A stretch of DNA of 64,000 nt from Massilia sp. Root351 (GTDB taxonomy: Bacteria; Pseudomonadota; Gammaproteobacteria; Burkholderiales; Burkholderiaceae_D), in contig NZ_LMDJ01000034.1 of NCBI RefSeq assembly GCF_001425045.1, forward strand, positions 62,001 through 126,000, read 5' to 3'. How positions within the stretch are numbered: position 1 is the stretch's first letter; the number at the start of each line of letters is the position of its first letter. This document shows positions 50,502 through 57,868 of the stretch, in pieces. The notes below the pieces were generated by a model. The model had not been told where the DNA came from, made no database searches, and saw only the letters and a list, made by a program, of their open reading frames with translations. Position numbers and translations under genes: made by a program.

Positions 50502-52793
50502 TTGCCAGCGCTAAACGACGTCGCGCACTGGCGCGGCCAGATCTTTAAGCGCATCCTGCAATTCGTCCTCGGGCTGGGCGTGGTGACGGCCGTGCCCAGC
50601 ATCCTGCTGAGCATCTCCGAGAACCTGTGGTCGGTGGTGGTGCTGGACGTGGTGGCGCTGGTGTGGATCTTCGGCATCCTGCGCCTGCCCGGCATCTCCT
50701 ACGGCGCGCGGGTGCTCAACTTCCTGGCCGTGACCTTCATTTTCGGCGTCGGCCTGCTGGTCAAGGTGGGACCGGTCAGCCAGATCTACCTGATGGCCGT
50801 GCCAGTGCTGGCCGCGCTGCTGCTCGGCCTGCGCGCCGGCCTGTGGGCGCTGGCGCTCGACACTGTGGCGCTGCTGGTGATCGGCTTCTACACCAACACC
50901 ATCCCCGACCTGCAAGGGCTGGAGCTGACCGCCTTCCTCAAATGGAGCGTGATCACCTCCAACTACCTGTTCATCACGGCGGTGCTGACGCTGTCCTGCG
51001 GCGTGCTGCTGCAGCGGCTGGAGACATCCATCAGCGACCTGCGCGCCACCGCCGCCTCGCTGGAGCAGGGGCAGCAGGAGCTGACGGCGCTGAACGCCGA
51101 ACTGCGCCTGACGGCGGCCGCCGTGGCGCGCCTGAACGACATGGTCAGCATCGCCGAGGTGGCGGGCACCGAGCAGCGCATCATCTTCGTCAACCGCGCC
51201 TTCGAGCGGCGCAGCGGCTACAACCGCGACGCCATGCTGGGCGGCAGCCTGCGCCTGCTGCAAGGGCCGGAGACGGCCACCGGCACGCTGGACCGCATCA
51301 ACCAGGCCATGGCGCGCAGCGAAGCGGTGCGCGCCGAGCTGCTGAACTACACGCGCTACGGCGAGCCGTACTGGGTCGAGCGCGAGCTGGTGCCGATCTC
51401 CGACGAGGGCGGCACCAACACGCACTGGGTGGCCGTGGAACGCGACATCACCGAGCGCAAGAAGTCCGAGGACGACATCCACCGCCTGGCCTACTTCGAC
51501 GTGCTGACCGGCCTGCCGAACCGGCGCCTGCTGATGGACCGCATCGACAAGCTGCTGGCCAGCTCGGAACGCAACAGCCAGTACAGCGCAGTGATGTTCA
51601 TCGACCTGGACAACTTCAAGTACATCAACGACGCGCGCGGCCACGCCACCGGCGACGCGCTGCTGAAGAACGCGGCCGCGCGGCTGGCGCAGCTGATGCG
51701 CAAGGCCGACACGGTGGCGCGCATCGGCGGCGACGAGTTCGTGGTGCTGCTGGCGCACCTGAGCGGCGTGTACGCGACGGCCGCCCATTCGGCGCTGGTG
51801 GTGGCCGAGAAGATCCGCGCCACCATCGCGGAAGACTTCGTGATCGACGGCCAGAGCTACAGCAGCTCGGCCAGCATCGGCGTGACGTTGCTGCCCAAGG
51901 GCGCGGCGGGCGCATCGGGCGAGCAGAACGCGCAGGACCTGCTGCGCGAGGCGGACATCGCCATGTACCGCGCCAAGGCCGACGGGCGCAACGGCATCGC
52001 CTTCTTCGAGGCGGCCATGCAGGCCGAGGTGGAGCAGCGCCTGAACCTGGAGCGCGACCTGGCGCTGGCCATCGAGCAGCGCGAACTGGCCATGCACTAC
52101 CAGGCGCAAGTCGACTGCGACGGCAAGATCATCGGCGCCGAACTGCTGATGCGCTGGCAGCGCGCCGACGGCAGCTGGGTGTCGCCGGCGCAGTTCATTC
52201 CGCTGGCCGAGGAGTCGGGCCAGATCCTGGCGCTGGGCGCGTGGGCCATGCGCCAGGCCTGCGACGCGGTGCTGCGCCTGAAGGCGGCCGGACATGCGCT
52301 GCCGCTGTCGGTCAACGTCAGCCCGAGCCAGTTCCGGCAGCCGCAGTTCGTCGAACAGGTGCGCGCGCTGCTGGCCGAAACCGGCGCGCCGGCCGAGCTG
52401 CTGATCTTCGAGGTGACCGAAGGGCTGCTGGTGGAAAAACTGGAGGACACGGTGCTGCGCATGCGCCAGCTGGCCGCGCTGGGCATCCGCTTCTCGATCG
52501 ACGATTTCGGCACCGGCTATTCCAGCCTGGCCTACCTGAAGAAGATGCCGCTGTACGAACTGAAGATCGACCGCAGCTTCATCCAGGACACGCCGGCCGA
52601 CGCGTCGGTGACGGCCATCGTGCAAACCATCCTGGCGATGGCGCACCACCTGGGCCTGAAGGTGGTGGCCGAGGGCGTGGAGACGCAGGCGCAGGCGGAC
52701 TTCCTCATCAACAGCGACTGCCACGGCATGCAGGGCTACCTGTACGCCCGCCCCGCCCCGCTGGACGCGCTGCTGGCGCGGCTGGCAGGTTGA
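50502..52793 (+). CDS. PAS-GGDEF-EAL cyclic di-GMP enzyme
   Basis: A 763-residue membrane protein: a membrane region over about residues 10-170 with five or six segments, a coiled coil, a PAS domain at about 205-320 (EVAGTEQRIIFVNRAFER), GGDEF at 409-413 (RIGGDEFVVLL) with an inhibitory I-site RKAD exactly five residues before it (400-403), and a full EAL domain, whose EAL-type motif is GAELLMRW with the catalytic Glu kept and DDFGTGYSSL present. It could both make and degrade c-di-GMP. TTG 50502 is the start, because AAGGAGGG is 7 bases upstream; ATG or other codons further upstream lack one. Confidence 0.9.
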   Translation: MPALNDVAHWRGQIFKRILQFVLGLGVVTAVPSILLSISENLWSVVVLDVVALVWIFGILRLPGISYGARVLNFLAVTFIFGVGLLVKVGPVSQIYLMAVPVLAALLLGLRAGLWALALDTVALLVIGFYTNTIPDLQGLELTAFLKWSVITSNYLFITAVLTLSCGVLLQRLETSISDLRATAASLEQGQQELTALNAELRLTAAAVARLNDMVSIAEVAGTEQRIIFVNRAFERRSGYNRDAMLGGSLRLLQGPETATGTLDRINQAMARSEAVRAELLNYTRYGEPYWVERELVPISDEGGTNTHWVAVERDITERKKSEDDIHRLAYFDVLTGLPNRRLLMDRIDKLLASSERNSQYSAVMFIDLDNFKYINDARGHATGDALLKNAAARLAQLMRKADTVARIGGDEFVVLLAHLSGVYATAAHSALVVAEKIRATIAEDFVIDGQSYSSSASIGVTLLPKGAAGASGEQNAQDLLREADIAMYRAKADGRNGIAFFEAAMQAEVEQRLNLERDLALAIEQRELAMHYQAQVDCDGKIIGAELLMRWQRADGSWVSPAQFIPLAEESGQILALGAWAMRQACDAVLRLKAAGHALPLSVNVSPSQFRQPQFVEQVRALLAETGAPAELLIFEVTEGLLVEKLEDTVLRMRQLAALGIRFSIDDFGTGYSSLAYLKKMPLYELKIDRSFIQDTPADASVTAIVQTILAMAHHLGLKVVAEGVETQAQADFLINSDCHGMQGYLYARPAPLDALLARLAG

Positions 52794-52806
52794 GCGGAGA
52801 CTGCGC

Positions 52807-53145
52807 ATGGAATTGATCCTTGCCGCCGTGGCTGTGCTGATAGGCGCACTGGCGTACTCGCTGCGCGCCGCCGGCACCAAGCCGGTCAAGGGCAGCGATT
52901 TCTACGTGGTCTCGCGCGACGGCCGCGTGCTGCGCACGCGCGGGCCGCAGGTGAAATGCCTGCGCGCGCTGGCCATGCCGGAAGGCCTGCGCGTCACGCT
53001 CAGCAACGGCAGCCGCACCGGCCAGTTTTTCGTGCACGACCTGGTGGCCGAAGCCCACCTGCCCAACCCGGCCCGCCATAGCCGCGTGCGCCACAAGGAC
53101 GGCAACAAGCGCAACAACGCGGTGGCCAACCTGGAGTGGTACTAA
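52807..53145 (+). CDS. Membrane-anchored HNH-type protein
   Basis: A 112-residue protein with a hydrophobic N-terminus (MELILAAVAVLIGALAYSL) and a compact HNH_3-like domain: FVHDLVAEAHLP, then the full HKDGNKRNNAVANLEW motif. HNH_3 proteins are homing or phage nucleases; here the membrane anchor is unusual. It begins 13 bp after the GGDEF-EAL stop and may be co-transcribed. The alternative is a signal peptide or cryptic domain. Confidence 0.75.
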   Translation: MELILAAVAVLIGALAYSLRAAGTKPVKGSDFYVVSRDGRVLRTRGPQVKCLRALAMPEGLRVTLSNGSRTGQFFVHDLVAEAHLPNPARHSRVRHKDGNKRNNAVANLEWY

Positions 53146-53150
53146 GAAAA

Positions 53151-53170
53151 AACCCCGCAGCCGCGGGGTT
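53151..53170 (-). terminator. Terminator of the S9 peptidase gene
   Basis: AACCCCGC and GCGGGGTT form an 8-bp stem with loop AGCC, followed on the minus strand by a TTTTTTCTT tract. It lies 9 bases from the peptidase stop and also helps the plus-strand HNH gene end. Confidence 0.88.
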
Positions 53171-53179
53171 CTAAACTGC

Positions 53180-55243
53180 CTACTTCCTGGTGTAGGTGTT
53201 GAGCCAGTCCAGCACCGTGTGGTGCCATTGCACCGAGTTGGCGGGCTTCAGCACCCAGTGGTTCTCGTCCGGGAACACCAGCAGCTTGCTGTCGACGCCC
53301 TGGCGCTGCAGCGCGGTGAACGTGCCCAGCGCTTGCGCGGTCGGGATGCGGAAGTCCAGGTCGCCCTGGATCACCAGCATCGGCGTCTTCCACTTGGCCA
53401 CGTGGTGCACCGGGTTGAACTTCTCGTGCGACTCCACGGCCTTGTAGTAAGGGCCGCCGTATTCCCACTCGGTAAACCAGATTTCCTCGGTCGAGTAGGC
53501 CATGCCGCGGATGTCGAACACGCCGTCGTGGTTGACGATGCACTTGAAGCCGTCGGACCAGTTGCCTTCGATCCAGTTCATCATGTAGCCGCCATAGGAC
53601 GCGCCCAGCGCGCAGCTGCGCTCGCGGTCCAGCCACGGGAACTTGGCCGCTGCCGCTTCCATGCCCTTTTTCAGGTCTTCCAGCGGCTTGCCGCCCCAGT
53701 CGCCGCTGATCGAATCGGTGAAGGCCTGGCCGTAGCCGGTGGAGCCGTGGAAGTCGATGAAGACGGTGGCGTAGCCGGCGCCGGCGTACACCTGCGGGTT
53801 CCAGCGGTAGCTCCAGGAGTTGCCGAAGCTGCCCTGCGGGCCGCCGTGCACCAGGAAGGCGATCGGATATTTCTGGCCCGGCTGCGCGTTCCACGGCTTC
53901 ATCACATGGCCGTACACCGTGTCGCCGTTGGCGCCCTTGAAGGAGAACTGCTCGTACTCGCCGAAGCGCACGTCGGCCAGCGCGGCCTCGTTTACATTGG
54001 TCAGCTTGTCGGCCTTCGATGGTGCGCCGAGCTTGAACTTGTACAGCTGCGCGCCCGCAGCGAGCGAGGCTTGCGCCATCACCACCGTGTCGCGCGCCAC
54101 GCTGAAGGCGGACACGTAGCCCAGGCCGGAGACGGCGCTGGCCTTGCCGCTGGCGGCGTCGATGCTGAACAGGCGGTGCTGGCCGACGTCGTCGGCAGTG
54201 GCCAGCAGGGACTTGCCGTCCGGCGCCCAGCGGTAGTCGGACACGGAACGGTCCCAGGCGCCGGTCAGCGCGCGCTTCTTGCCGGTGGCCACGTCCATCA
54301 GCACCAGGTGGAAGCGGTCCGCTTCGAAGGTCGGACGCTGCATGGCGGTGTAGGCCAGCGTTTTGCCGTCCGGCGAGAACTGCGCCTTGGTGTCCCAGGC
54401 CGGATTCTCGGCGGTCAGGTTGCGCGGCGCGCCGCCGGTGGCGGGCACGCTGTAGAGGTCGAAGTTGGTCGACCAGGCTTCGGTCTTGCCGGCCACGCGG
54501 GCCGAGAACACCACCGTCTTGCCGTCCGGGCTGAACTGGTACTCCTCGTGGTCGCCGAAGGGCTTGGACGGCACGTCGCCGTCGATGGTGCCGCTCAGGC
54601 TGACCGGCGCGGCGCTGACCTTGCCGGCCGCGTCGATCGGCGCGCTGTACAGCACGTTGTTGCGGCCGTCCTTCCAAGTGTCCCAGTGGCGCACGAACAG
54701 GCGGTCGTAGACCTTGCCGGTGGCCTTGTCCTTGGCTTGCGCTTCCACGCGCGCCTTGCTGCAGGCCAGGTCGGCGCAGTCGCGGAACACGGCCAGGCTC
54801 ATGGCCAGGCGGTCGCCCTGCGGCGACAGGCGGAAGTTTTCCACGTCCACCGGCAGATCGGTCACGCGCGCCGCTTCGCCGCCCGACAGCGGCAGGCGCC
54901 ACACCTGGTTGCTGCCGCTGCGGGCCGACAGGAAGTAGACCGCGTCGCCGGCCGGCGACCATTCAGGGTCGGTGCTGCTGGCGTCGGCCTGGGTCAGGCG
55001 CACCGGCGCCGGCTTGGCCGCGCGCAGGTCCAGCATCCACAGCTGGGTGTTGCCGCGGTTCTTGTCCATATTCGTGGTGCGCACCGTGTACACCACTTTC
55101 GACGCGTCCGGCGACAGCAGCGGGCTGCCGACGCGTTCCATTTTCACCAGGTCTTCCACGGTAAAGCCGCGCGGGGCGGCTTGTGCGTGCTGAGCACCGG
55201 ACGCGGCAAGCGCGGCCGCCAATACCAGCAGACGTAATTTCAT
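53180..55243 (-). CDS. S9 family prolyl-oligopeptidase-type peptidase, exported
   Basis: An intact 687-residue S9C-like peptidase with signal peptide (LVLAAALAASGAQHAQAA), a beta-propeller (about residues 30-420) and a hydrolase domain with nucleophile motif LGASYGGYMMN, acid QGDLDFRIP and base PDENHWVL. Such exported enzymes cleave acylated or prolyl dipeptides. The start is ATG 55243 at the signal peptide; the longer frame to 55603 crosses a terminator. It is the functional counterpart of the degenerate copy at 18.2-20.0 kb. Confidence 0.92.
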   Translation of the reverse strand: MKLRLLVLAAALAASGAQHAQAAPRGFTVEDLVKMERVGSPLLSPDASKVVYTVRTTNMDKNRGNTQLWMLDLRAAKPAPVRLTQADASSTDPEWSPAGDAVYFLSARSGSNQVWRLPLSGGEAARVTDLPVDVENFRLSPQGDRLAMSLAVFRDCADLACSKARVEAQAKDKATGKVYDRLFVRHWDTWKDGRNNVLYSAPIDAAGKVSAAPVSLSGTIDGDVPSKPFGDHEEYQFSPDGKTVVFSARVAGKTEAWSTNFDLYSVPATGGAPRNLTAENPAWDTKAQFSPDGKTLAYTAMQRPTFEADRFHLVLMDVATGKKRALTGAWDRSVSDYRWAPDGKSLLATADDVGQHRLFSIDAASGKASAVSGLGYVSAFSVARDTVVMAQASLAAGAQLYKFKLGAPSKADKLTNVNEAALADVRFGEYEQFSFKGANGDTVYGHVMKPWNAQPGQKYPIAFLVHGGPQGSFGNSWSYRWNPQVYAGAGYATVFIDFHGSTGYGQAFTDSISGDWGGKPLEDLKKGMEAAAAKFPWLDRERSCALGASYGGYMMNWIEGNWSDGFKCIVNHDGVFDIRGMAYSTEEIWFTEWEYGGPYYKAVESHEKFNPVHHVAKWKTPMLVIQGDLDFRIPTAQALGTFTALQRQGVDSKLLVFPDENHWVLKPANSVQWHHTVLDWLNTYTRK

Positions 55244-55265
55244 GCGGTTATCTCCGACATCGTTA

Positions 55266-55290
55266 TAAAAAAGGCCAGCTTGTGGCTGGC
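55266..55290 (-). terminator. Terminator between the hypothetical gene and the S9 peptidase gene
   Basis: GCCAGC (55274-55279) and GCTGGC (55285-55290) form a 6-bp stem with a TTGTG loop. The minus-strand side ends in CTTTTTTAT. It ends the message of the 55410-55862 gene. Confidence 0.8.
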
Positions 55291-55330
55291 GCAGTCGGAC
55301 ATGATACCAAGATTCGCGGACGAAAGAGGG

Positions 55331-55356
55331 CCGCCGGCTCCCGCAGGAGCCGGCGG
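55331..55356. other. Strong 11-bp hairpin
   Basis: CCGCCGGCTCC and GGAGCCGGCGG pair perfectly around the loop CGCA. No long T-run follows, so it may stabilise the 3' end of the upstream message rather than stop it. It lies between the exported hypothetical gene and the terminator at 55266. Confidence 0.6.
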
Positions 55357-55409
55357 AAAAGGGAGACACCCCGGACGGCGGACACGCCCGGGGCTTGCTA
55401 CAAAAATCG

Positions 55410-55862
55410 CTAGCGCAGCGACACCAGCAGGTACTGCACCGGCTGGCCGGCGATGGCGGGCTGCCTGGCGAGCAGCAGTTCGCCGCCCATCTCGCCGCTG
55501 GATTTCGGTTCGAAACGCATCTGCACGCTGCGGTCCAGCGCCACGAAGCTGTGCTTGCCCGTGCCGACGATTTCGGTGCGTTCCCCATCGTCCAGCTGCG
55601 CATACATGCGCCGGCCCTGGGAGCTCAGCTGCAGCAGGCCGCCGTTGCTCAAGTCGTAGGCGCCCTTGTAGGCGCCGAAATCGATCGCATACGCGGGCAG
55701 CCGGCGCGCCGGCACCTCGATGCTCAGCGGTGCGCTGGCGGGGATGGTCACCGTCTCCAGCACTTGCGGATTCTGTTCGCTCGGCGGGTTCTGCACGCTC
55801 TGCGCCACGGCGGCGGCGCCGCAGGCCAGGCCCAGCAACGCGAACAACAGCAGGTTTTTCAT
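55410..55862 (-). CDS. Hypothetical exported protein
   Basis: A 150-residue protein with a signal peptide (MKNLLLFALLGLACGAAAVAQ) and a mature part I do not recognise: IEVPARRLPAYAIDFGAYKGAYDLSNGGLLQLSS and MRFEPKSSGEMGGELLLARQP. It could be a single beta-sandwich envelope protein. It stands alone between two hairpins and the GNAT gene, and its promoter should be in 55863-56059. Confidence 0.7.
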   Translation of the reverse strand: MKNLLLFALLGLACGAAAVAQSVQNPPSEQNPQVLETVTIPASAPLSIEVPARRLPAYAIDFGAYKGAYDLSNGGLLQLSSQGRRMYAQLDDGERTEIVGTGKHSFVALDRSVQMRFEPKSSGEMGGELLLARQPAIAGQPVQYLLVSLR

Positions 55863-56059
55863 GATGCTCTCCTTGCGGCTCGCGCGGTGCGCTTTCGCGC
55901 CCCGCTAAGATTCAATATAGCGAGCTTTCGCCGCAGCGAGATAGTATTTTTCTCGCCCCCGCGCGGGGTGCATAGCGCCCTTGCATAGGGCCCCGCAGAG
56001 CGCCGCGCAGGCTTGCGCTACAATGACAGGCACACCCGTTTCCCACTTCCATCACGCCC

Positions 56060-56512
56060 ATGAATATCGCATTCGAAACGCCGGACCAGCCCGACATCAT
56101 CGCCCTCATCGCCGACCTGGACGCTTACCAGTTGACGCTGTATCCGCCGGAAAGCGTGTACGCGCTGGACCTGGCGTCGCTGAAGCAGCCCAATGTGCTG
56201 TTCGCGGTGGCGCGCGATGCCGACGGCGCGGCGGTGGGCTGCGGCGCGATGGTGGTGACGCCGGAGTTCGCCGAAGTCAAACGCATGTATGTGCGGCCGG
56301 AAGCGCGCGGCCGGGGCCTGGCCAAGCGCGTGCTGACGCTGCTGGAGCAGGAGGCGGCACAGCGCGGCAGCACGCTGTACACGCTGGAAACCGGGCCGTC
56401 GCAGCCGGAGGCGATCGCGCTGTACCAGCGGCTGGGCTACCAGCGCTGCGGCCCCTACGGCGACTACCGCGACGATCCGCTCAGCGTCTTCATGCGCAAG
56501 GCGGTGCAGTGA
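56060..56512 (+). CDS. GNAT family N-acetyltransferase
   Basis: A 150-residue GNAT enzyme: the acetyl-CoA loop VRPEARGRGLAKRVL (the Q/RxxGxG/A pattern as RGRGLA), preceded by the beta-strand segment VKRMYV, and closing YQRLGYQRCGPYGDY. It acetylates an amine; the substrate is unknown. It overlaps the MazG-like gene as TGATG, so the two are coupled. Confidence 0.9.
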   Translation: MNIAFETPDQPDIIALIADLDAYQLTLYPPESVYALDLASLKQPNVLFAVARDADGAAVGCGAMVVTPEFAEVKRMYVRPEARGRGLAKRVLTLLEQEAAQRGSTLYTLETGPSQPEAIALYQRLGYQRCGPYGDYRDDPLSVFMRKAVQ

Positions 56513-56880
56513 TGGCGCAGCCGGCGCAGGCACAGGACAGCCTGATCGAGTTGCGCGACCTGGCGCGCGCCTTCGCGGCCGAGCGCGACTGGGGCCAGTT
56601 CCACACGCCGAAAAACCTGGCCATGGCGCTGACGGTGGAGGCGGCCGAGCTGGCCGAGCATTTCCAGTGGCTGGCCACCGGCGCCGAGCACGAGCTGGAC
56701 CAACGCAAGCGCGAGGGTATCCGGCACGAACTGGCCGACGTGATGCTGTACCTGGTCCAGCTGGCCGACAAGACCGGCGTGGACCTGCGCAGCGCGGTGC
56801 TGGAGAAGATGGAACTGAACCGCGCCAAGTACCCGGCCGCGCAAGTGCGCGGCGACGCCCGCAAGTACACCGAGTACTGA
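56512..56880 (+). CDS. MazG-like nucleotide pyrophosphohydrolase
   Basis: A 122-residue all-helical protein of the MazG/iMazG fold: TVEAAELAEHFQWLA supplies the first metal-binding acidic residues and EGIRHELADVMLYLVQLADKTGVDL the second. It hydrolyses (d)NTPs to monophosphates, probably cleaning the pool of damaged nucleotides. It is coupled to the GNAT gene by overlapping stop and start. Confidence 0.88.
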   Translation: MAQPAQAQDSLIELRDLARAFAAERDWGQFHTPKNLAMALTVEAAELAEHFQWLATGAEHELDQRKREGIRHELADVMLYLVQLADKTGVDLRSAVLEKMELNRAKYPAAQVRGDARKYTEY

Positions 56881-56890
56881 GGCCGGCGGG

Positions 56891-57802
56891 CTACGGCAGC
56901 GCCAGCGCCTTGCGGATTTCGGCGTAGACCAGCTGCCACGCCGGCGAGGTGGCCGCCACTTCGTCGTAGTGGCTGGCGTTGGGCAGCACCACCACCTCGG
57001 CCGCGTCGCCGGCGGCCCGGGCGCGGCGCGCGTAGTCCTGCGCCACGCGCACCGGCGAGACCGTGTCCAGCTCCCCGGTAATCAGCACCGTGCGCACGCC
57101 GGCCGGCAGCAGCTCGGCAGGCGACGTATCGGCAAACACGTCCGGCCGCCCGGCGCCCGGCAGGCCGGTCAGCTGCACCATGTCGCGCTCGCAGCTGGTC
57201 TTGATCAGCTGCTCCTCGTTGCGCAAATCGGCCAGCCCGCCCAGGCTGATCACGTGCGGGATGGCCAGCGGCGCGGCGCGCCACGCGGGGCTGGACTGCG
57301 GCAGCATGTGGCGCGACGCGGCCCATTGCGCCAGGTGGCCGCCGGCCGAGTGGCCCACCGCCGCCACGCGCGTCAGGTCCAGCCGGTGCGCCGCCGCTTC
57401 CTGCCGCAGCCGGTCCACGGCCGTGGCCACGTCCTGGTACATGCCGGGGTAGCCGCCGCCCTCCTCGTCCACCCGGCGGTACTCCACGTTCCACACGGCG
57501 ATGCCGTTTTTGATCAGCTCCCCCGCCATGTTGTGCATCTGCGCGATGCCGCCGAAATGCACGGTCCAGCAGCCGCCATGGATCAGGATCACCACCGGAA
57601 ACGGCCCCGGCCCGGCGGGCTTGAACAGCTCGACGAACTGCGACGGCGCGCCGCCATAGGCGATGTGCAAGTCCGGCTTGGGGCCGGACAGCGCCAGGTA
57701 GTCCTGCAGCGTCATGGGGGCGGCGGCGTGGGAGGAAGCGGCAGCGCCGGCGGCGCCGGCGATGGCGGCGGCGCACAGGGTCTTGCGGAGGTTGGTCAGC
57801 AT
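56891..57802 (-). CDS. Exported alpha/beta hydrolase (BD-FAE/formamidase-like)
   Basis: The 303-residue enzyme has a signal peptide (AAAIAGAAGAAASSHAAA) and a BD-FAE/kynurenine-formamidase-like domain: ILIHGGCWTVHFGG (HGG oxyanion), GHSAGGHLAQW (nucleophile Ser), LITGELDTVSPV (acid) and PNASHYDEV (base). Start ATG 57802 is set by the signal peptide. It lies downstream of the receptor gene but beyond a strong terminator, so it is only partly, if at all, co-expressed with the amine-oxidase operon. Confidence 0.85.
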   Translation of the reverse strand: MLTNLRKTLCAAAIAGAAGAAASSHAAAPMTLQDYLALSGPKPDLHIAYGGAPSQFVELFKPAGPGPFPVVILIHGGCWTVHFGGIAQMHNMAGELIKNGIAVWNVEYRRVDEEGGGYPGMYQDVATAVDRLRQEAAAHRLDLTRVAAVGHSAGGHLAQWAASRHMLPQSSPAWRAAPLAIPHVISLGGLADLRNEEQLIKTSCERDMVQLTGLPGAGRPDVFADTSPAELLPAGVRTVLITGELDTVSPVRVAQDYARRARAAGDAAEVVVLPNASHYDEVAATSPAWQLVYAEIRKALALP

Positions 57803-57813
57803 GGGCGATCCAT

Positions 57814-57854
57814 AAAAAAACGGGGCAAGGCGCAGCATACCGCGCCTCGCCCCG
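57814..57854 (-). terminator. Terminator after the TonB receptor gene
   Basis: CGGGGC-A-AGGCGC (57821-57833) pairs with GCGCCT-C-GCCCCG (57842-57854), with one mismatch and an 8-base loop, and is followed on the minus strand by seven Ts (57814-57820). It separates the receptor operon from the hydrolase gene. Confidence 0.9.
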
Positions 57855-57868
57855 CCTGTCATGCGGCC

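Noticed and set aside
50511..52889. A 792-codon open frame antisense to the GGDEF-EAL gene
   Set aside because: It is the complement of an intact, motif-rich enzyme in GC-rich DNA; its translation is low-complexity (His, Gln, Arg and Val rich) with no domain.
53180..55603. Longer version of the S9 peptidase starting at 55603
   Set aside because: The first 120 codons cross a terminator and part of the neighbouring gene; the signal peptide begins at 55243.
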